Assembly (NCBI GenBank): GCA_951217055.1
Contig: OX578279.1
Coordinates: 24,606,173 to 24,670,172, forward strand
DNA: 64,000 nucleotides
Direction of reading: 5' to 3'
From: Gerris lacustris
Taxonomy: Eukaryota; Arthropoda; Insecta; Hemiptera; Gerridae
Shown piece after piece: positions 1-12,441 of the stretch. The stretch's first letter is position 1; each line of letters starts with the position of its first letter. Made by a program: the position numbers and the translations under genes. The notes below the pieces were generated by a model. The model was not told where the DNA came from, did no database searches, and saw only the letters and a list, made by a program, of their open reading frames with translations.

Positions 1-495
1 AAGCCAATTGTTGATTAAGTACTAAAAAGAAGTAGTGTTCCACAAACGTAGCTACTCAAAAGTTCCACCAAGTGTACGTGTGTGTAAAACTATGCGAGAA
101 AGTATAATTATTTCAGCCCTCAAACATTTTGTGCATAAAAATAATTTTAAATTTACTGCGGGTTTTATAAGATTTAAATAACTATTATATACTAATTATA
201 ACTAACTAATTATAAACTAACTAGTATATTAATTAAACTTATAACCGAAGTATCATTCATCGAATTCTACATTCCTCTTATTATTTACATTTCTTTACTG
301 GATTGTTCTTACTATAGGTGGTTAAAAGTGGTTGAAAGTGGTTAGAGGTGGTTAGAAGTGGTTAGAGCTAACCTATTCACTTTAATAAACTTAACGTACA
401 TGCAGATACCACATATCACGGTTATTAATTTAAAATTTGAGGCTGGTTGAAAAGAAAAGAAACACTGTTCTGTCTTAAAATTAAACTGTTTCTTA
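1..495. other. AT-rich intergenic stretch without a gene
   Basis: No credible reading frame, RNA gene or element end was seen here. The only structure is the short tandem repeat at 318-366. Confidence 0.5.
318..366. repeat. Short tandem repeat, about 10-bp unit
   Basis: About five consecutive copies of a GTGGTTARAA unit, with single-base differences between copies. Confidence 0.8.
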
Positions 496-630
496 AGGCC
501 CCCGTACACGATCAAACATTTTGAGCTAACCTGATGTCAGGAAAATTTAGGCCTTACACGACAAACATCATGTTTGCGAAAACATCAAACAGCCCCATGA
601 CGTCAACATTTTGACCGTGTATGAGGGCCT
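496..630. mobile_element. PIF/Harbinger-like MITE, copy 1
   Basis: A 135-bp element with inverted ends: AGGCCCCCGTACACGATC on the left and the complement of GTGTATGAGGGCCT on the right. The flanking bases are TTA on the left and TTG on the right. The better preserved second copy at 3537-3678 has TTA on both sides. A 3-bp TTA duplication fits PIF/Harbinger elements. There is no coding capacity. Confidence 0.65.
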
Positions 631-892
631 TTGCTTTAAGCTACTCAAAAGTGGGCCTGGTTTGTAATCAAGGTGATGAGTTAATATCGGTAAAAACAAA
701 TAGATAATGTTCACTCACATTCTGTTGCTCATCTTAAAACTAGTCATAGTCAATCTAGTAATAATGGTAAATAGCGACTCGAATAGCGAAGAAGTTAAAG
801 TGCTTTATATTTCATTATCGGTACCGGAAGAGAAAAGCGAAAGAAGACAAGGAATCACATGACATATCATACGATACTTTAAATTGCAGATA

Positions 893-1009
<117 letters not shown>

Positions 1010-1130
1010 CTGTTATTTTTATAACAGAATAACAATTTTGAATTATTTTCGTTATTCTTACATTTAATCTTCTGAAACTTCTTACATTTAAGTTCTTACA
1101 CTTCTTTATTCAAAAGCATTTGATGAAGAA

Positions 1131-2320
1131 ACAGTTTGCCTATTTGTGTAGCACATAGCTTTCTCTTCTTCCTATTATTGTCAAATTTATTTAATTTTCT
1201 CCCGTTTTTTAAATCTAATTTTTTTTTTTTACATAAATTAAAGTATATCAATTTTGCAAAATTAAAGAGCGCAGACTGTTGAAATTAATTTAAGCTATCT
1301 GCGAGCTACTTTCGACAAACTATTCAAATTTAATAAATTTGGATGAGTACTTTCGAAGATATAGGTGTAAATAAATGTATGTTTGTGCGCATGTGGATGA
1401 GAAACAAATGGGCGCAAAAGGGTGAAACTTATATGGGTACAACAATGGGCTAGAGTAGCCGAATTCCAAAAGCAGTTATATCCAAAAAAAATAAAAAAAA
1501 ATGAAAAAATGAGATATTGGGACCCCTGGATTTGTTTTTTAAAGCTCTACAAGGTTCTGCAGTCAAACTGTTCCACAAAATGATAAACCTATTAAAATCT
1601 AGATTGAAATATGAGTGCGGTTACAAAACCAGCTATATCCGTACTGTACTCGGATTCAAAAGGAGCTATATCCAATATCCATAACTGATCCAAAATCATC
1701 TATATCCTTCTTTACACATTTCTATCTTCTTTTAAACAGAAAAGAATATGATAAAAGAGAAAAAAGTAAACAAAAAATATTGTAGTGGCTACAATGAATA
1801 AATAATAGTTTAAATAGTTAAAATAATAGTTTATAACTGCTTAAATTATTGGATATAACTGCTTTTGCTGCAGCACACCAATCCAACATGGCGGTGGGTT
1901 TGGTTGCAAAAGTAGCTATAAACAAAAACTGTGACAAAACCAGCTATGGATTATTTCTTTTGTTTACTTCAAATTTTTTAGTTTTAGGTAGTATTCATAC
2001 TACGGAAAGATTAAATTTTACTTTAAATCAAATTATATTATTTATTGTTTATTAAAAAAGAAAATAATAGCCTGAGATTATAGGGCTTTTGTCCACTAAA
2101 TGAATTATTAGTTATTGATTTTTTTTTTTTAAAATAACCTGATAACACAATTTAGTGAATTGCTAGACGTTTTTCGTGCTTTGCCAAAAAAAAAAAAAAA
2201 AAAAAAAAAAAATCAAGTGGATATAGCTGCTTTTGGAATTCAGGTACTCAATTATGAAATCATCATCAACCAAACATTTTCCCTGATATCTGAAACGGAT
2301 TTCAGTTTTGAAATGTTATC
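1131..2320 (-). mobile_element. Family C Helentron-like repeat, copy C1, split by an insertion
   Basis: Bases 1131-1455 match the tail and body of family C: a degraded GCCAATTGGTG tail, then the segments containing CTACTTTCGACAAACTAT and GAGAAACAAATG. The match resumes at 2245-2320 with the CTGAAACGGATTTC segment. The 787-bp element at 1458-2244 lies between the two parts. The 5' hairpin of the family is lost. Confidence 0.7.
1458..2244. mobile_element. TA-flanked inverted-repeat element with iterated internal motif
   Basis: A 787-bp element with inverted ends of about 25 bp. The left is GCCGAATTCCAAAAGCAG then TTATATCC. The right is GGATATAGCTGC then TTTTGGAATTCAGG. TA flanks both sides (1456-1457 and 2245-2246), and family C repeat C1 is cleanly interrupted. 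The end motif (AAAGCAGCTATATCC type) recurs inside at about 1629-1640, 1652-1673, 1690-1707, 1851-1867 (reverse), 1906-1923 and 1937-1949. A 27-bp A run lies at 2186-2212. No transposase is present; the superfamily is unassigned, though TA duplication suggests Tc1/mariner or a relative. Confidence 0.75.
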
Positions 2321-3536
2321 GTTGTAATCTATAAAAAAATAACTTTCTTCATATTTATATACGTTGAGTTTATTAAAGTGACTACAGTAAGAACGATCGC
2401 GATAAGAAAATATAAGAAGAATTTAAAATTCGGTAAATGGAACTTCGGTAATAAATTTTTTCTATGTTAGTTCATCAATGTTATGAAAGTCACAGTAAAT
2501 TGAAATTTTTTTTGCAAGTGATCATATTATGTTAAATTTTATAAGGAGGTCTGAAATAAATTTACTTCGCTCGCATAGTATGTATAACCGACATATGAAA
2601 CAGCTAAACCATGGTATTATTTTCCTTGTTCAGTATTATTAAGACAAGTATAGAACAATCTACCTTACAAAAGTGCCATGAATGGTAGTAGGTTTGTCCT
2701 TAAGAATGTTCCCCATCTTACATGCCTTTGGGCGTAATAAACAAAACAGTGACTGTATCTTTCCTTAGCATTAATACAACTTAAAAAAAACAAAAAACTT
2801 TGGCCTCCCCATAAGCTTATAAACTATTTATCTAAATTGCTTCAAATTTTGTATTATTAAGTCTTAAAACCCTACAAAAAAATTTCTCTGAACAATTTTC
2901 TCTGAATAAAGAAACTAAAACGAACGAAAGAAAAAAGAAACGAAAACAAGAGGGAACTTTACTTACTTAAATGAAGGTGAGCCTTAAAATTGATTTTTAA
3001 ATATTAAAAGTAAATTAATAAATAGGAGTAAAACGATAATAAATTATGGATTACATTACAATTATAATATGAGCGCGGCTTCAAGTAACAAAATAAGTCC
3101 ATATTTAAGTCTAAATTACAAGCAACAAATATAATAAATTATTATAAGAATATTAAAAAACACGACTAAGGATTGAGTTAATAAGCAAAGAAAATAAAAT
3201 AATAATAGGGATAATCATTTGAAGGGACAGATATAATAGTGGTTATAAATAATTGACAAGGACAGTATATATCCTAAATTTATATCCAATTATATATAAT
3301 TAATGAAAATTTTCCTAAATTATAGTCTTTACCAGCAGTTAATGAGTAATAAAGTTATACGCTTTTCTTCAACTATGTGAATTTATTTTCAGTAACGAAA
3401 ACCGTATATAATATTATATAAATAATATAATTATAATAGTAAATAATAAATATAATTATAAATAATATATAATCTTATATAAATAATAGTGGCACGTGAC
3501 ACAACAGCTCGTGGTCTTAGGTCTTAAGGCCATACA
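2321..3536. other. AT-rich stretch without recognised features
   Basis: No gene, element terminus or conserved repeat was recognised on either strand. Confidence 0.5.
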
Positions 3537-3678
3537 CCATCAAACATTTTGACCGTGTATAGGGCTGCTTGATGTTTGAGCTAACACGATGTTTGTCGTA
3601 AATGGCCTAAATTTTCCCGACATTAGGTTTGCGCAAACATCATGTTAGCGTAAAATGTTTGATCGTGTATAGGGGCCT
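3537..3678. mobile_element. PIF/Harbinger-like MITE, copy 2
   Basis: A 142-bp relative of the element at 496-630. Its ends are AGGCCATACACCATC and the complement of TCGTGTATAGGGGCCT. It is flanked on both sides by TTA (3534-3536 and 3679-3681), the expected 3-bp target duplication. The interior carries further inverted copies of the end sequence (CAAACATTTT, GATGTTTG), so the whole unit can fold on itself. Confidence 0.75.
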
Positions 3679-3962
3679 TTATACTATAACTTACACACTG
3701 AAATAATAACAAACATTATAATACAGGTTACATCCAGAAACTGTATAATAAATAGTTAAACCTAATTTTCAGTTAATGAGGCCCTATATCTGCAAGAAAA
3801 TTTAGAACATTAAAAACTTACTCTGAAAAAAGTATCTAAAAAGAAAAACTTGTACTTAAGGAATAGTTTTTTATTAAAAATAAAACACACTAGTAAACAA
3901 AAATACATTAATTAAAGCATGGGCGTAGCCAGGGTTGCCTTTAGGGGGGGGCTAATTTTTTT

Positions 3963-3964
<2 letters not shown>

Positions 3965-4047
<83 letters not shown>
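3965..4047. repeat. (AT)n microsatellite
   Basis: 83 bp of uninterrupted AT dinucleotides, followed by a short AC/TG-rich stretch to about 4092. It lies just inside the left end of the hAT element. Reading frames on both strands are repeat translations. Confidence 0.97.
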
Positions 4048-4057
<10 letters not shown>

Positions 4058-4379
4058 AATATGATATATGTGTGTGTGTGTGGTGTGGTGTATGTAAAAC
4101 CAGTACTATTATTAATATTTTCAAAATGATTTATTTTAATAAAAAAAAAAACTCAATAGAACTATTAATTATAGGGGAAAAAATTGTTTATTTGAAATAG
4201 ATTTTTTTAAGGAAAACTTGAATTTTAAATCCACTCTTAATGTAAAATAGTTCACATTAGGATTGGACAGAGAGTATTTCAAGCGACGTTAGCGTTTCCT
4301 ATGAGATTGTCTGAACTACATCTCTAAATATAAATTTTAAATAAATAGTAATTAATTGTTTTTTAAGAATCAAATTATT

Positions 4380-5614
4380 CCAGTCAAATGGTAGTTTGAA
4401 GTGGAAAGTTCTGTTGTAATTGATTTTAGTGGTTTATTTTATGTTTTTTGGGGTGCTGAACACGAATCTGAAGTTGTCCAACAAAATTCCCCCCCTCCCC
4501 CAAATATGAGAAATCGTCAAAAACAATTTTTTTTTGGTTTTCTACTTAAAAATTGCGAAGCCATCTCTATTCACGCAAAAAGTGGTCCAGCAGTAAAATA
4601 TAAATGAGAAAATAACCTTAAATTTATGTCTATAACATTTTTTTGTACGTCATATGGTTTTCACGGAAATGGGAGTTGAAATATCGGGAAAATCGGTAAT
4701 TTATGAAAAAAAAAAAACAGTTATGCGTTATGCACCATGATTTAACGAGCCAATTTTCAAAGAAATCTCGTATTATTGGCTTATGATAATATACGAAAAT
4801 TTTGGTTTAAAATTTGGATGGGTGTTAATAATAATTTGGTACACAGGGGTACGGGGTACAAAAGTTAAAATATTATATACCCTTCAAGATGCGTGTCATT
4901 GGAAAGCTTTTTAAGAATACATTTACTGTAGTTATGTACACTTTTGTCATATTTTTATATTACAGGGGGGTAAAATGGAAAAAAACAACATAATTTTAAG
5001 CTATTATTGCGTTTTTTCCATTTTACCCCTCTCTCATATGAAAATATGACAAAATTGTACATAACAACAATTACTGTACTCTTAAAGAGCTTTCCAATGA
5101 CATGCATCTTGAAGGGTACATCCTATTTTGTCTTTTGTACCCTGTACCCCTGTGTACCAAATTATTTTTAACACTTATCCAAATTCTAAACTAAAATTTT
5201 CGTATATTATCATAAGCCAATAATACGTAGATTTCTTTGAAAATTGGCTCGTTAAATCATGGTGCATAACTGGTCTTTTTTCAAAAATTACCGATTTTCC
5301 CGATATTACAACTCCCATTTCCGTGAAAACCATATGACGGACAAAAAAATGTTATAGACATAAATTGAAGGTTATTTTCTCAATTATATTTTACTACTGG
5401 ACCACTTTTTGCGTGAATAGATTGCTTTACAAGTTATAAGCGGAAAACCACAAAAAAAAAAAATGTTTTTCACGATTTCTCATATTTGCGGGGGGAAATT
5501 TTGTTGGAAAACTTCAGATTCGTGTTCAGCACCACCAAAAACATAAAATAAACCACTAAAATCAATTACACCAGAACTTTCCACTTCGAGCCCATTTCGT
5601 GCACCATTTGACTG
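4380..5614. repeat. 1.2-kb imperfect palindrome (family J repeat, two inverted copies)
   Basis: The left arm starts CCAGTCAAATGG at 4380 and the right arm ends CCATTTGACTGG at 5614. Arms of about 610 bp match along their length, with small differences such as an extra 14 bp near the right end. The centre pairs GGGTAAAATGGAAAAAA (about 4976-4992) with its complement (about 5012-5028), leaving a loop of about 20 bases. A third, single-orientation copy begins near 63,757. No coding potential is seen. A transcript across it would fold into a long double strand. Confidence 0.85.
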
Positions 5615-5663
5615 GACTAAATATGCAGAACCATACTGAGTTTTATTGCAAAACCATAACCAA

Positions 5664-6016
5664 ATAAAAATAGTAGGGTATCTAACAGTCCAGTCAATAA
5701 ATATAAAAAATAGTCTTCCTTGCGAAAGGTCGGGTATCTGCAATTTTTAAAATCTTATTCTACAATTGAACCCGTTTCCAAATTAATTAATATTAATTAT
5801 TCGCCAATTAAAAACGATTCTAATGACTGCTACTAACTATTTTAATTAAATTTAATTAATATATTAAACAAGAATATATTTAATTAAAAACTTGATCTAA
5901 AAATTTTATATTGTAACCCTTCATTCAAAATAAACAATGGATAATAATAGTCAGGAAGAAATTCGTCCCACTAAAAAGTTCTGACCATGCGCAGTCGTAA
6001 TTTTATGTAGATTTTT
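5664..6016. repeat. Dispersed repeat, second copy at 53943-54329
   Basis: From ATAGTAGGGTAT through CTTGCGAAAGGTCGGGTAT to CTGACCATGCGCAGTCG this segment matches 53943-54329 closely. The other copy has about 46 extra bases in the middle. Both copies lie inside hAT elements, suggesting they descend from a common hAT interior. It is non-coding. Confidence 0.8.
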
Positions 6017-6041
6017 TTTTTAAGTTCTATAGACTATAGAC

Positions 6042-6167
6042 CAGTGGTTCTTAACCTTTTGGTAACCACGGCCCCCTCAAAATCTCCAAATATAATATAT
6101 ATACATACTACCTAAATACCTTTCGAGGCCCCCTGGGGGGCCGCGGCCCCCCGGTTAAGAACCACTG
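6042..6167. mobile_element. hAT MITE, 126 bp
   Basis: The ends are CAGTGGTTCTTAACC and its complement GGTTAAGAACCACTG. The perfect 8-bp duplication CTATAGAC lies at 6034-6041 and 6168-6175. The interior contains CG-rich palindromic runs. It is nested inside the larger hAT at 3918-6656. Confidence 0.92.
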
Positions 6168-6664
6168 CTATAGACGACACTTTTTTACCCAGCAAGTATG
6201 TACGATTGATAACTTTACTTACTTCAATTCTTCATCTTCATCTTCTTTTTTAACGCCAAAAAAGGCCCCGGGCCCCCTGTGCCCCCCCCCCCCTGGGTGC
6301 ACCACTGGCTGAGAGAAGGGAAACATAATTATTCTCCAGATTCTTTTCTTATCATAGGCATATTTTTTATCAAAACAATGCTAACCACGCCACAGCTGTA
6401 GTAACTTGACAACTAAAACGAGATTTACATTTTTTTACCTGAAGACCCCCTCTAGCCATAAAATAAATTTGTATAATAATAATAATAATATATATAAATA
6501 TATATTATTATTATTATACAGAATTATTTTTACTTTTAATTTATTCATTTTTTATTTTAACCTGTATATGTATAATAATCGTATTTTTTTTAGAGAGTTT
6601 AGCCGGCCTAGGGGGGGGCCATGGCCCCCCCCTGCCCCCCCCTGGCTACGCCCATGAATTAAAG

Positions 6665-7018
6665 TGTGAATAATGTATTGCCTTCATCAAAGTAAATAAA
6701 TATAGGGTATATATTATATATACATAAGACATATTATAAGACCATTTGTGTTTTTTTATCCTAATGAAGACTTTTTTTTTGGAAACGTCTATTATTTATT
6801 AATATTTTATTGGTTTTTTGAATCCTAAATGACCTACATAAGTAGAAGATGAAATAATAAACGGGACACAATTTTCAAATCACACAATTAAATTAACAGG
6901 TCAAGTAAAGCTAATAAGGGAAAAACCACTGAAGAAAACAACATAAAATCTCTTAACCATTTATGGTTGAACAATTATTAATCAAAGATATATTTATTAA
7001 TTTAAATATAATTAAATT
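6665..7018. other. AT-rich stretch without recognised features
   Basis: Nothing recognised beyond simple A/T runs. Confidence 0.45.
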
Positions 7019-7134
7019 GGCACTTCTTTAGATTGTTACTCCCTTTATAAAAAAACAGAAAGGAGTGACAATCTAAAGGTGAACGGGATGTTCCTTTCTT
7101 AGACTGTTACTCCCCTTATAAGAACAGAAGTGTC
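7019..7134. mobile_element. Small hairpin MITE
   Basis: The ends GGCACTTCT and AGAAGTGTC are nearly complementary. Inside, CTTTAGATTGTTACTCC (7026-7042) pairs with 7062-7078 except for one G-T-type position. A third related copy (CTTAGACTGTTACTCC) follows in direct orientation at about 7098. No clear target duplication was identified. Confidence 0.5.
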
Positions 7135-8373
7135 ATATTCCTTTGCCCCAAAGTACATTAACTAAACATCCCTTTGTATTAATATTTATTTAGTCAAAGT
7201 CTTTTATTGGTAAGATGCTTTCTTTTTTTGTTTTTTCTTCAGGGGCGTTTTAGGAAAATAAAAATAACGAATTAGTTTTATTGCAATATATCATATATCG
7301 TTCCTAATAATTTGGGACATTTTTCAAGCAATTTACTACAACTCATTCCTTTGTGGTAATAAAGTCTGTTTATCAGTATATAAAACAGTAACTTGCTCCT
7401 TAATTTCGTCAAATTGAAATGTCCTAACTGGAATAATATAATTTAGAGAAAATATTTTTTTTTTCAAAATTTATATTTTTTATTAATATTTAAACGATTA
7501 AGTAATGTAGAACCCTAAATTACCATTATGAATAGCAGATGAAATAATAATTTTATTCTTTTTTTTATTTTATTCCTCAATCTGCCTATTTAATTTAAGT
7601 TGATAAATCGTATTGTTACTAAACCACATTATGTAATAAGCTCTGTTAATAAAAGGCATGCGAGGAAAAAATCCTACAGTTCAAATGTAATTTGTAAATG
7701 TACAACAATGGTAAAGAGGATCGTATTCAGAAATTCATATTAACGCCTGAGGCAAAAGAAAACTGCTCTTTCCAAAGGTACCTATGTTATTTGCAATGTT
7801 TGAAATATTGATAGATCAATGATTGCCTTGCCAATACAAATTATAATTCAAACGCTATAATAAATCATAATATTCAAACGGACTGAGTGTAAAGCACTAA
7901 TAAGTATCAAATCCAATTCTAGCAAAGCCAAACCACATCCGCTAACTTAATCGAAATAAATTTGTTTTCGAGTCAAATATCGTTTGTAAATTCCACGATA
8001 CTTTACAGGCACTATCTGCATATCTATCTCAAAGGTAGAAAAGCACAAAACAGCCAAGAGAAATATTATGTATAAATATACTTTATACAGTATCGCTAAT
8101 TTTAATCAAAAATATAAAAAGGTATAGTGGAAGGTACTTAGCATCAAGCGTATATAATAATAATTATAAATTATATCTTTTGTAATAATGAATGGAACTT
8201 TGTCAGCTATGCACAAGTAAGTCACAACAGACTCGAAAAGCGTTAATCGATAGTGTGAATTATTTATTTTTATTACTTATTTTAAATTTTTATTAAAGTA
8301 CATCCACGTTAAAAAGGGTTTGCCCCTGTTCTTTTTGGTAACAAGATGTTTGCAAAAATACATCTAAAGGTCC
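7135..8373. other. AT-rich stretch without a gene
   Basis: Both strands were scanned. No exon-like frame or known element terminus was recognised. Confidence 0.45.
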
Positions 8374-8942
8374 ATCAAATGTAAACAAACCTTTTTCGAT
8401 AATTTATTTTTAAAAAATACGAGTGGAATGACAAATTTTATTTTGTTTTTCTACGTAGTCCTTTTCAGAATGCATTTATCCCAACGTTTAATTAATTCTT
8501 TGTATCTCGTTCTCGTAGAATGAACAAGGGCGGGATGAAGCCAATTTCACATGAATTCAGTGAGGGTACTGCCGTGGATGAGCTTGGATTTCAGTGAGTT
8601 TATACCCTATCAGACACTTTTCGCTGAAAACTGTTATTCTAGTCCATGAGAAGGTATCTTCTATGAACTAACAATGAAGAAGGCGACGAATTTCGCCATT
8701 TGAACCTAGCTCATCCCTGCGGCGCTCGCACGCAACCTTTGAACCGTGAGGCTCACTGTGTTCGTGCGCAACTGGCTTTATACTTGCTTTTGTTCATCTA
8801 CGAAAACGAGATAAAATAATTAATTAAACGTTGAGAGAATTGCATTCTGAAAGGGAACTATGAACAAAACTTTAAAAAAAGTTGTCATTACTCTTGTATT
8901 TTTAAAAATAAATTATCGATAAAGGCTTGTTTATATTTGATA
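8374..8942. mobile_element. Foldback element with GC-richer centre
   Basis: The left arm (8374-8530, starting ATCAAATGTAAACAAAC) is an imperfect inverted copy of the right arm (8787-8942, ending GTTTATATTTGAT). The arms are about 155 bp. The 256-bp spacer is clearly richer in G+C and CpG than its surroundings and is not part of the inverted repeat. No target duplication was settled and no protein could be recognised in the spacer. Confidence 0.7.
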
Positions 8943-9712
8943 TTTGATCGACACACTATACCTTATATACTTGAATATCAAGGCTGCTAAGATAAATGTT
9001 TACCTAACTTAACGACAGCTCTTATTTCTAACTCATTTTTCAGGCTTATAATCTTTGTATTTAAACATTCAAATGAATTTTTTAATGTTTTAAAAGGTTG
9101 AAGTAGTGTTATAAGTATACATTGAATATTTATTGATTAAAATCCACACTGAAGTACCCGTTAAAAACTATGTACTTGAGATCAAGTGTTCTGGTGTAGT
9201 CAATCGATTTTCTAGGAACCAATAAATCGGGGGCTTTTTTAAAAATAAAAAAAACTATATATTAACTCAAGTGACAATGCTGAGAAAAGTCAGTAAAACG
9301 TTTGGTTTATGACATGTCAAGGACCCTCTTGAATAAATACCGTGATATAAAAGCTCGCCGCGTTTCCCCTCCACATCGCCCTATTCGAATATGTGATATA
9401 GCACACAATTATATCACGCTTTATATAAGTCAAAATTTTCAGAATTTCAGTTAAAAAGATATTCTATGTCTATTCACGTGTAGACTATGTATCTATTCAT
9501 AGTGCTATCACTAGTGTTCAGATTATTTTCAATGTAGTAAACTTTTAATATCATAAAAGAAGTGTAGTTCAATACCCAAACAATGTCTTCACACAAAAGA
9601 ATTGTAGTGGAAAACAATTGAGCGGTATCAGCTGTTCTAAAGTTCCTTCTTCATAATATGATCTGGTGGTTACTGAATGACTTTGAAAGTACATAAGGGT
9701 CACTTGTACACT
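8943..9712. other. AT-rich stretch without a gene
   Basis: No gene or element end was recognised up to the hAT target duplication at 9713. Confidence 0.45.
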
Positions 9713-10107
9713 TGTCTTGGCAGTGGCGTAACTAAGAAATCCGGCGCCCCCCCGCAGCTTTTGAAAATTCGCCTTCTATAGCTTACAAAATGTACCCCCC
9801 CCCCCCACTTCTTTTTGTAAAAATAATTTATTTTGCAATTTATTTAATTTTCAAACAGATTATTATTTTCTATTTTTTTAAATGCTCGTGTACTCGAGTA
9901 CAGTACTATTACAGAAATTATTTTATTTTTATTCCTTGATAAAAGTAGTAAAATAATAATATAAATTGATGAAAACAAATCAACAACCTTGCTCCTCGCT
10001 TGAAGACTTGAACTGGAATATCTTATCTTATACACATATACAGATGCACATAAAGCCACTGAATACCTAATTAAGAAACTAAAAGGCAATATACAACTAA
10101 GCACATC

Positions 10108-10616
10108 TATCAGCCAATTAATGTGGCACATAGCTTCCTCGCGTCCTATTTTGTATTCTTTAATGATTTTATGCTTTAAAACTTATTATTGTTGAATTTA
10201 TTTCATTCCCCCCCCCCCCCCCCCCTATTGATTTTAAATTAATCAAAATTATTTTGATTAATTTAACATTAAATAAAGTACCAATTTAGCAAAATTTAAT
10301 GAGTGCTAACAGTTGAAATTAATCTGGGATTATATGCGGGCTACTTTCGACAAACTATCCAAAAATAGGCGGGAAAAAGGCGCTCACGGTTTCAACTTAA
10401 ATGGGACCAACAATAAGTTAAATCATGACCCACCATCCGAATTTCATTCAAATTGGATGAGTATTAGCGACAGACAGTCAGACACGAAAACAAAAATGTT
10501 TCCTGTTATCTAAAACGGATTTGTCTTAGAATTTTTGAAATCTGAGACATCAAATTTGTTCGTTCTTCAGAACGATCATAATAGCTCCAATTACCTTCGG
10601 TAAGCTCGGAAGCAAA
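10108..10616 (-). mobile_element. Family C Helentron-like repeat, copy C2
   Basis: On the minus strand this runs from a 5' hairpin (TACCGAAGGTAA with GCTTCCGAGC partly preserved at 10585-10613) to the tail CACATTAATTGGCTGATAG. The tail keeps the inverted GCCAATTA-type stem. A C run of about 17 bases lies at 10209-10225. It is non-coding; the frame at 10313-10513 merely translates the repeat. Confidence 0.75.
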
Positions 10617-11485
10617 AGAAAAAAGTGTTTGCTACTGGAGGAGGAGGAAGATGACGATATTTTTAGTTATTAACAAATAGACGTGACGGGGTTCTTCTAG
10701 AGTCCTGACGGCTATATTATGATAGTCTGAAAAATGCACTCACCCTTTCCAAATAAATTCTTCACCAAAATAATTTAATTTTACGCACAAAATAACTGAA
10801 CGTAGAATAAGAAATAAAAAATAGCAGAGCTTTCTAGCTAAAGGAAAGTTAAAATTCACAGCAAAAGACACAACCACCCCGCACGAGAGCTATAACTGAA
10901 CAGAACTGAGCTTGATAAATGTGATTTGATAACAATTCTTAAAAAGGGAAGGGTAGAAAAGATAATAACTCTAAAGGGAGGTAAAATTAGCTAGGTAAGA
11001 AAAGAGTTAAAAACTAAATACAAAGAGGTTGTTATAGGGAAGAAGAAGTAAGGAGGGTTAAGAAAGAAAGAGAAATACATATTATATAGCAAAGACAAGC
11101 GGCAGAGAAAGAGATGGAAGTATAACTTGTTAAAGTTTGGAACAGATTTCCTTATCTAGTACAGCTAAAACCGAATTAGATAAGAAAAATGTTAGTTGTA
11201 ATAAACACTATGATCTCCTGCCTGTCGAAAATGAAGAAGGGAGTCCGATAGGTATAGTGACACTTAACTAGAAAACCAAACTGAGCAATAAACTCTAAGC
11301 CAGGGGTCGGCAACCTTTTTGTGTATAAGGGCGCAATATAAGATTTGAAAATCACCGAGGGCGCATATCAATCGGTAGGTATAAATAGTCATTGAAAAAA
11401 AATCCCCTTTTTTGTGAAATGAACATAATATGAATAAAGAACAACATGTATCCTCCTTATTTACAACATATTTTTGTATCTATCA

Positions 11486-11836
<351 letters not shown>

Positions 11837-12317
11837 CTCAGTTGATAACTTACGAACTTGCGGTAGTAACTTACAATTTGACATATATATTTATATTTAC
11901 ATGATATAATATAAAAACAAATAAAAAATGTAGTCTCCCATTATAGCCGAACAGGGGAGATTCAAATTACATTATAATATATTTTTACTGTTCATATTAT
12001 CTATAACTTAAAAAGAAAGAAGTTTGTCCATGTCAATTTTTGTGGAAAAAAGTTTAATTATTTTCTAACTCGAATATAAATCTGTTCTGCTTAAGTTTAA
12101 ATTAAAAAAAGACTCGTTAAGTTTAAGAAAAAACTCGCAATTGTTATACTGGACTCTGTGATCCAGAATTAGCAATTAAGGATCCTGGACCCCTCAGCCA
12201 TTCGCGATGGTTAACCTGTGGCGACCGGGTATTAAGACTTTATATGTCCCAAACTAGTGTAACAAGCGAGATGGTTTTACTGGGACAACTTTAAAATCAA
12301 GGTCTCTGATGCCAATA

Positions 12318-12441
12318 GGTTTGTTCCAACCACACTTCAAACTGGTTTGGAACTGTCCGACGCGTGCGCATCGGACCACACTTGAACGTTTTTTGCTAAT
12401 ACAAATGCGTCGTACATTTTGATGTGTGGTTGGAACAAACC
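12318..12441. mobile_element. TA-flanked MITE, 124 bp
   Basis: The ends are GGTTTGTTCCAACCACAC and the perfect complement GTGTGGTTGGAACAAACC. TA lies at 12316-12317 and 12442-12443. TA duplications and 18-bp perfect ends fit a Tc1/mariner-derived MITE. It is nested inside the inner hAT. Confidence 0.9.

Larger units (their letters stand above)
3918..6656. mobile_element. Non-autonomous hAT element with nested insertions
   Basis: The ends are CATGGGCGTAGCCAGGG and its complement CCTGGCTACGCCCATG. The perfect 8-bp duplication AATTAAAG flanks both sides (3910-3917 and 6657-6664), which is diagnostic of hAT. The 2.74-kb interior has no transposase. It holds an (AT)n array, a 1.2-kb palindrome, a dispersed repeat at 5664-6016, a smaller hAT MITE at 6042-6167, and an isolated hAT-type end (GTGCACCACTGG, about 6297-6308). 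That last end resembles the terminus of the element at 53387-54605. Confidence 0.88.

Noticed and set aside
3912..4200. Reading frames of alternating Ile/Tyr on both strands (also at 805, 11430-11655 and 61628-62156)
   Set aside because: They are translations of AT and AC/GT microsatellites. At 61,713-62,156 only the part from 61,917 to 62,130 is a real exon.
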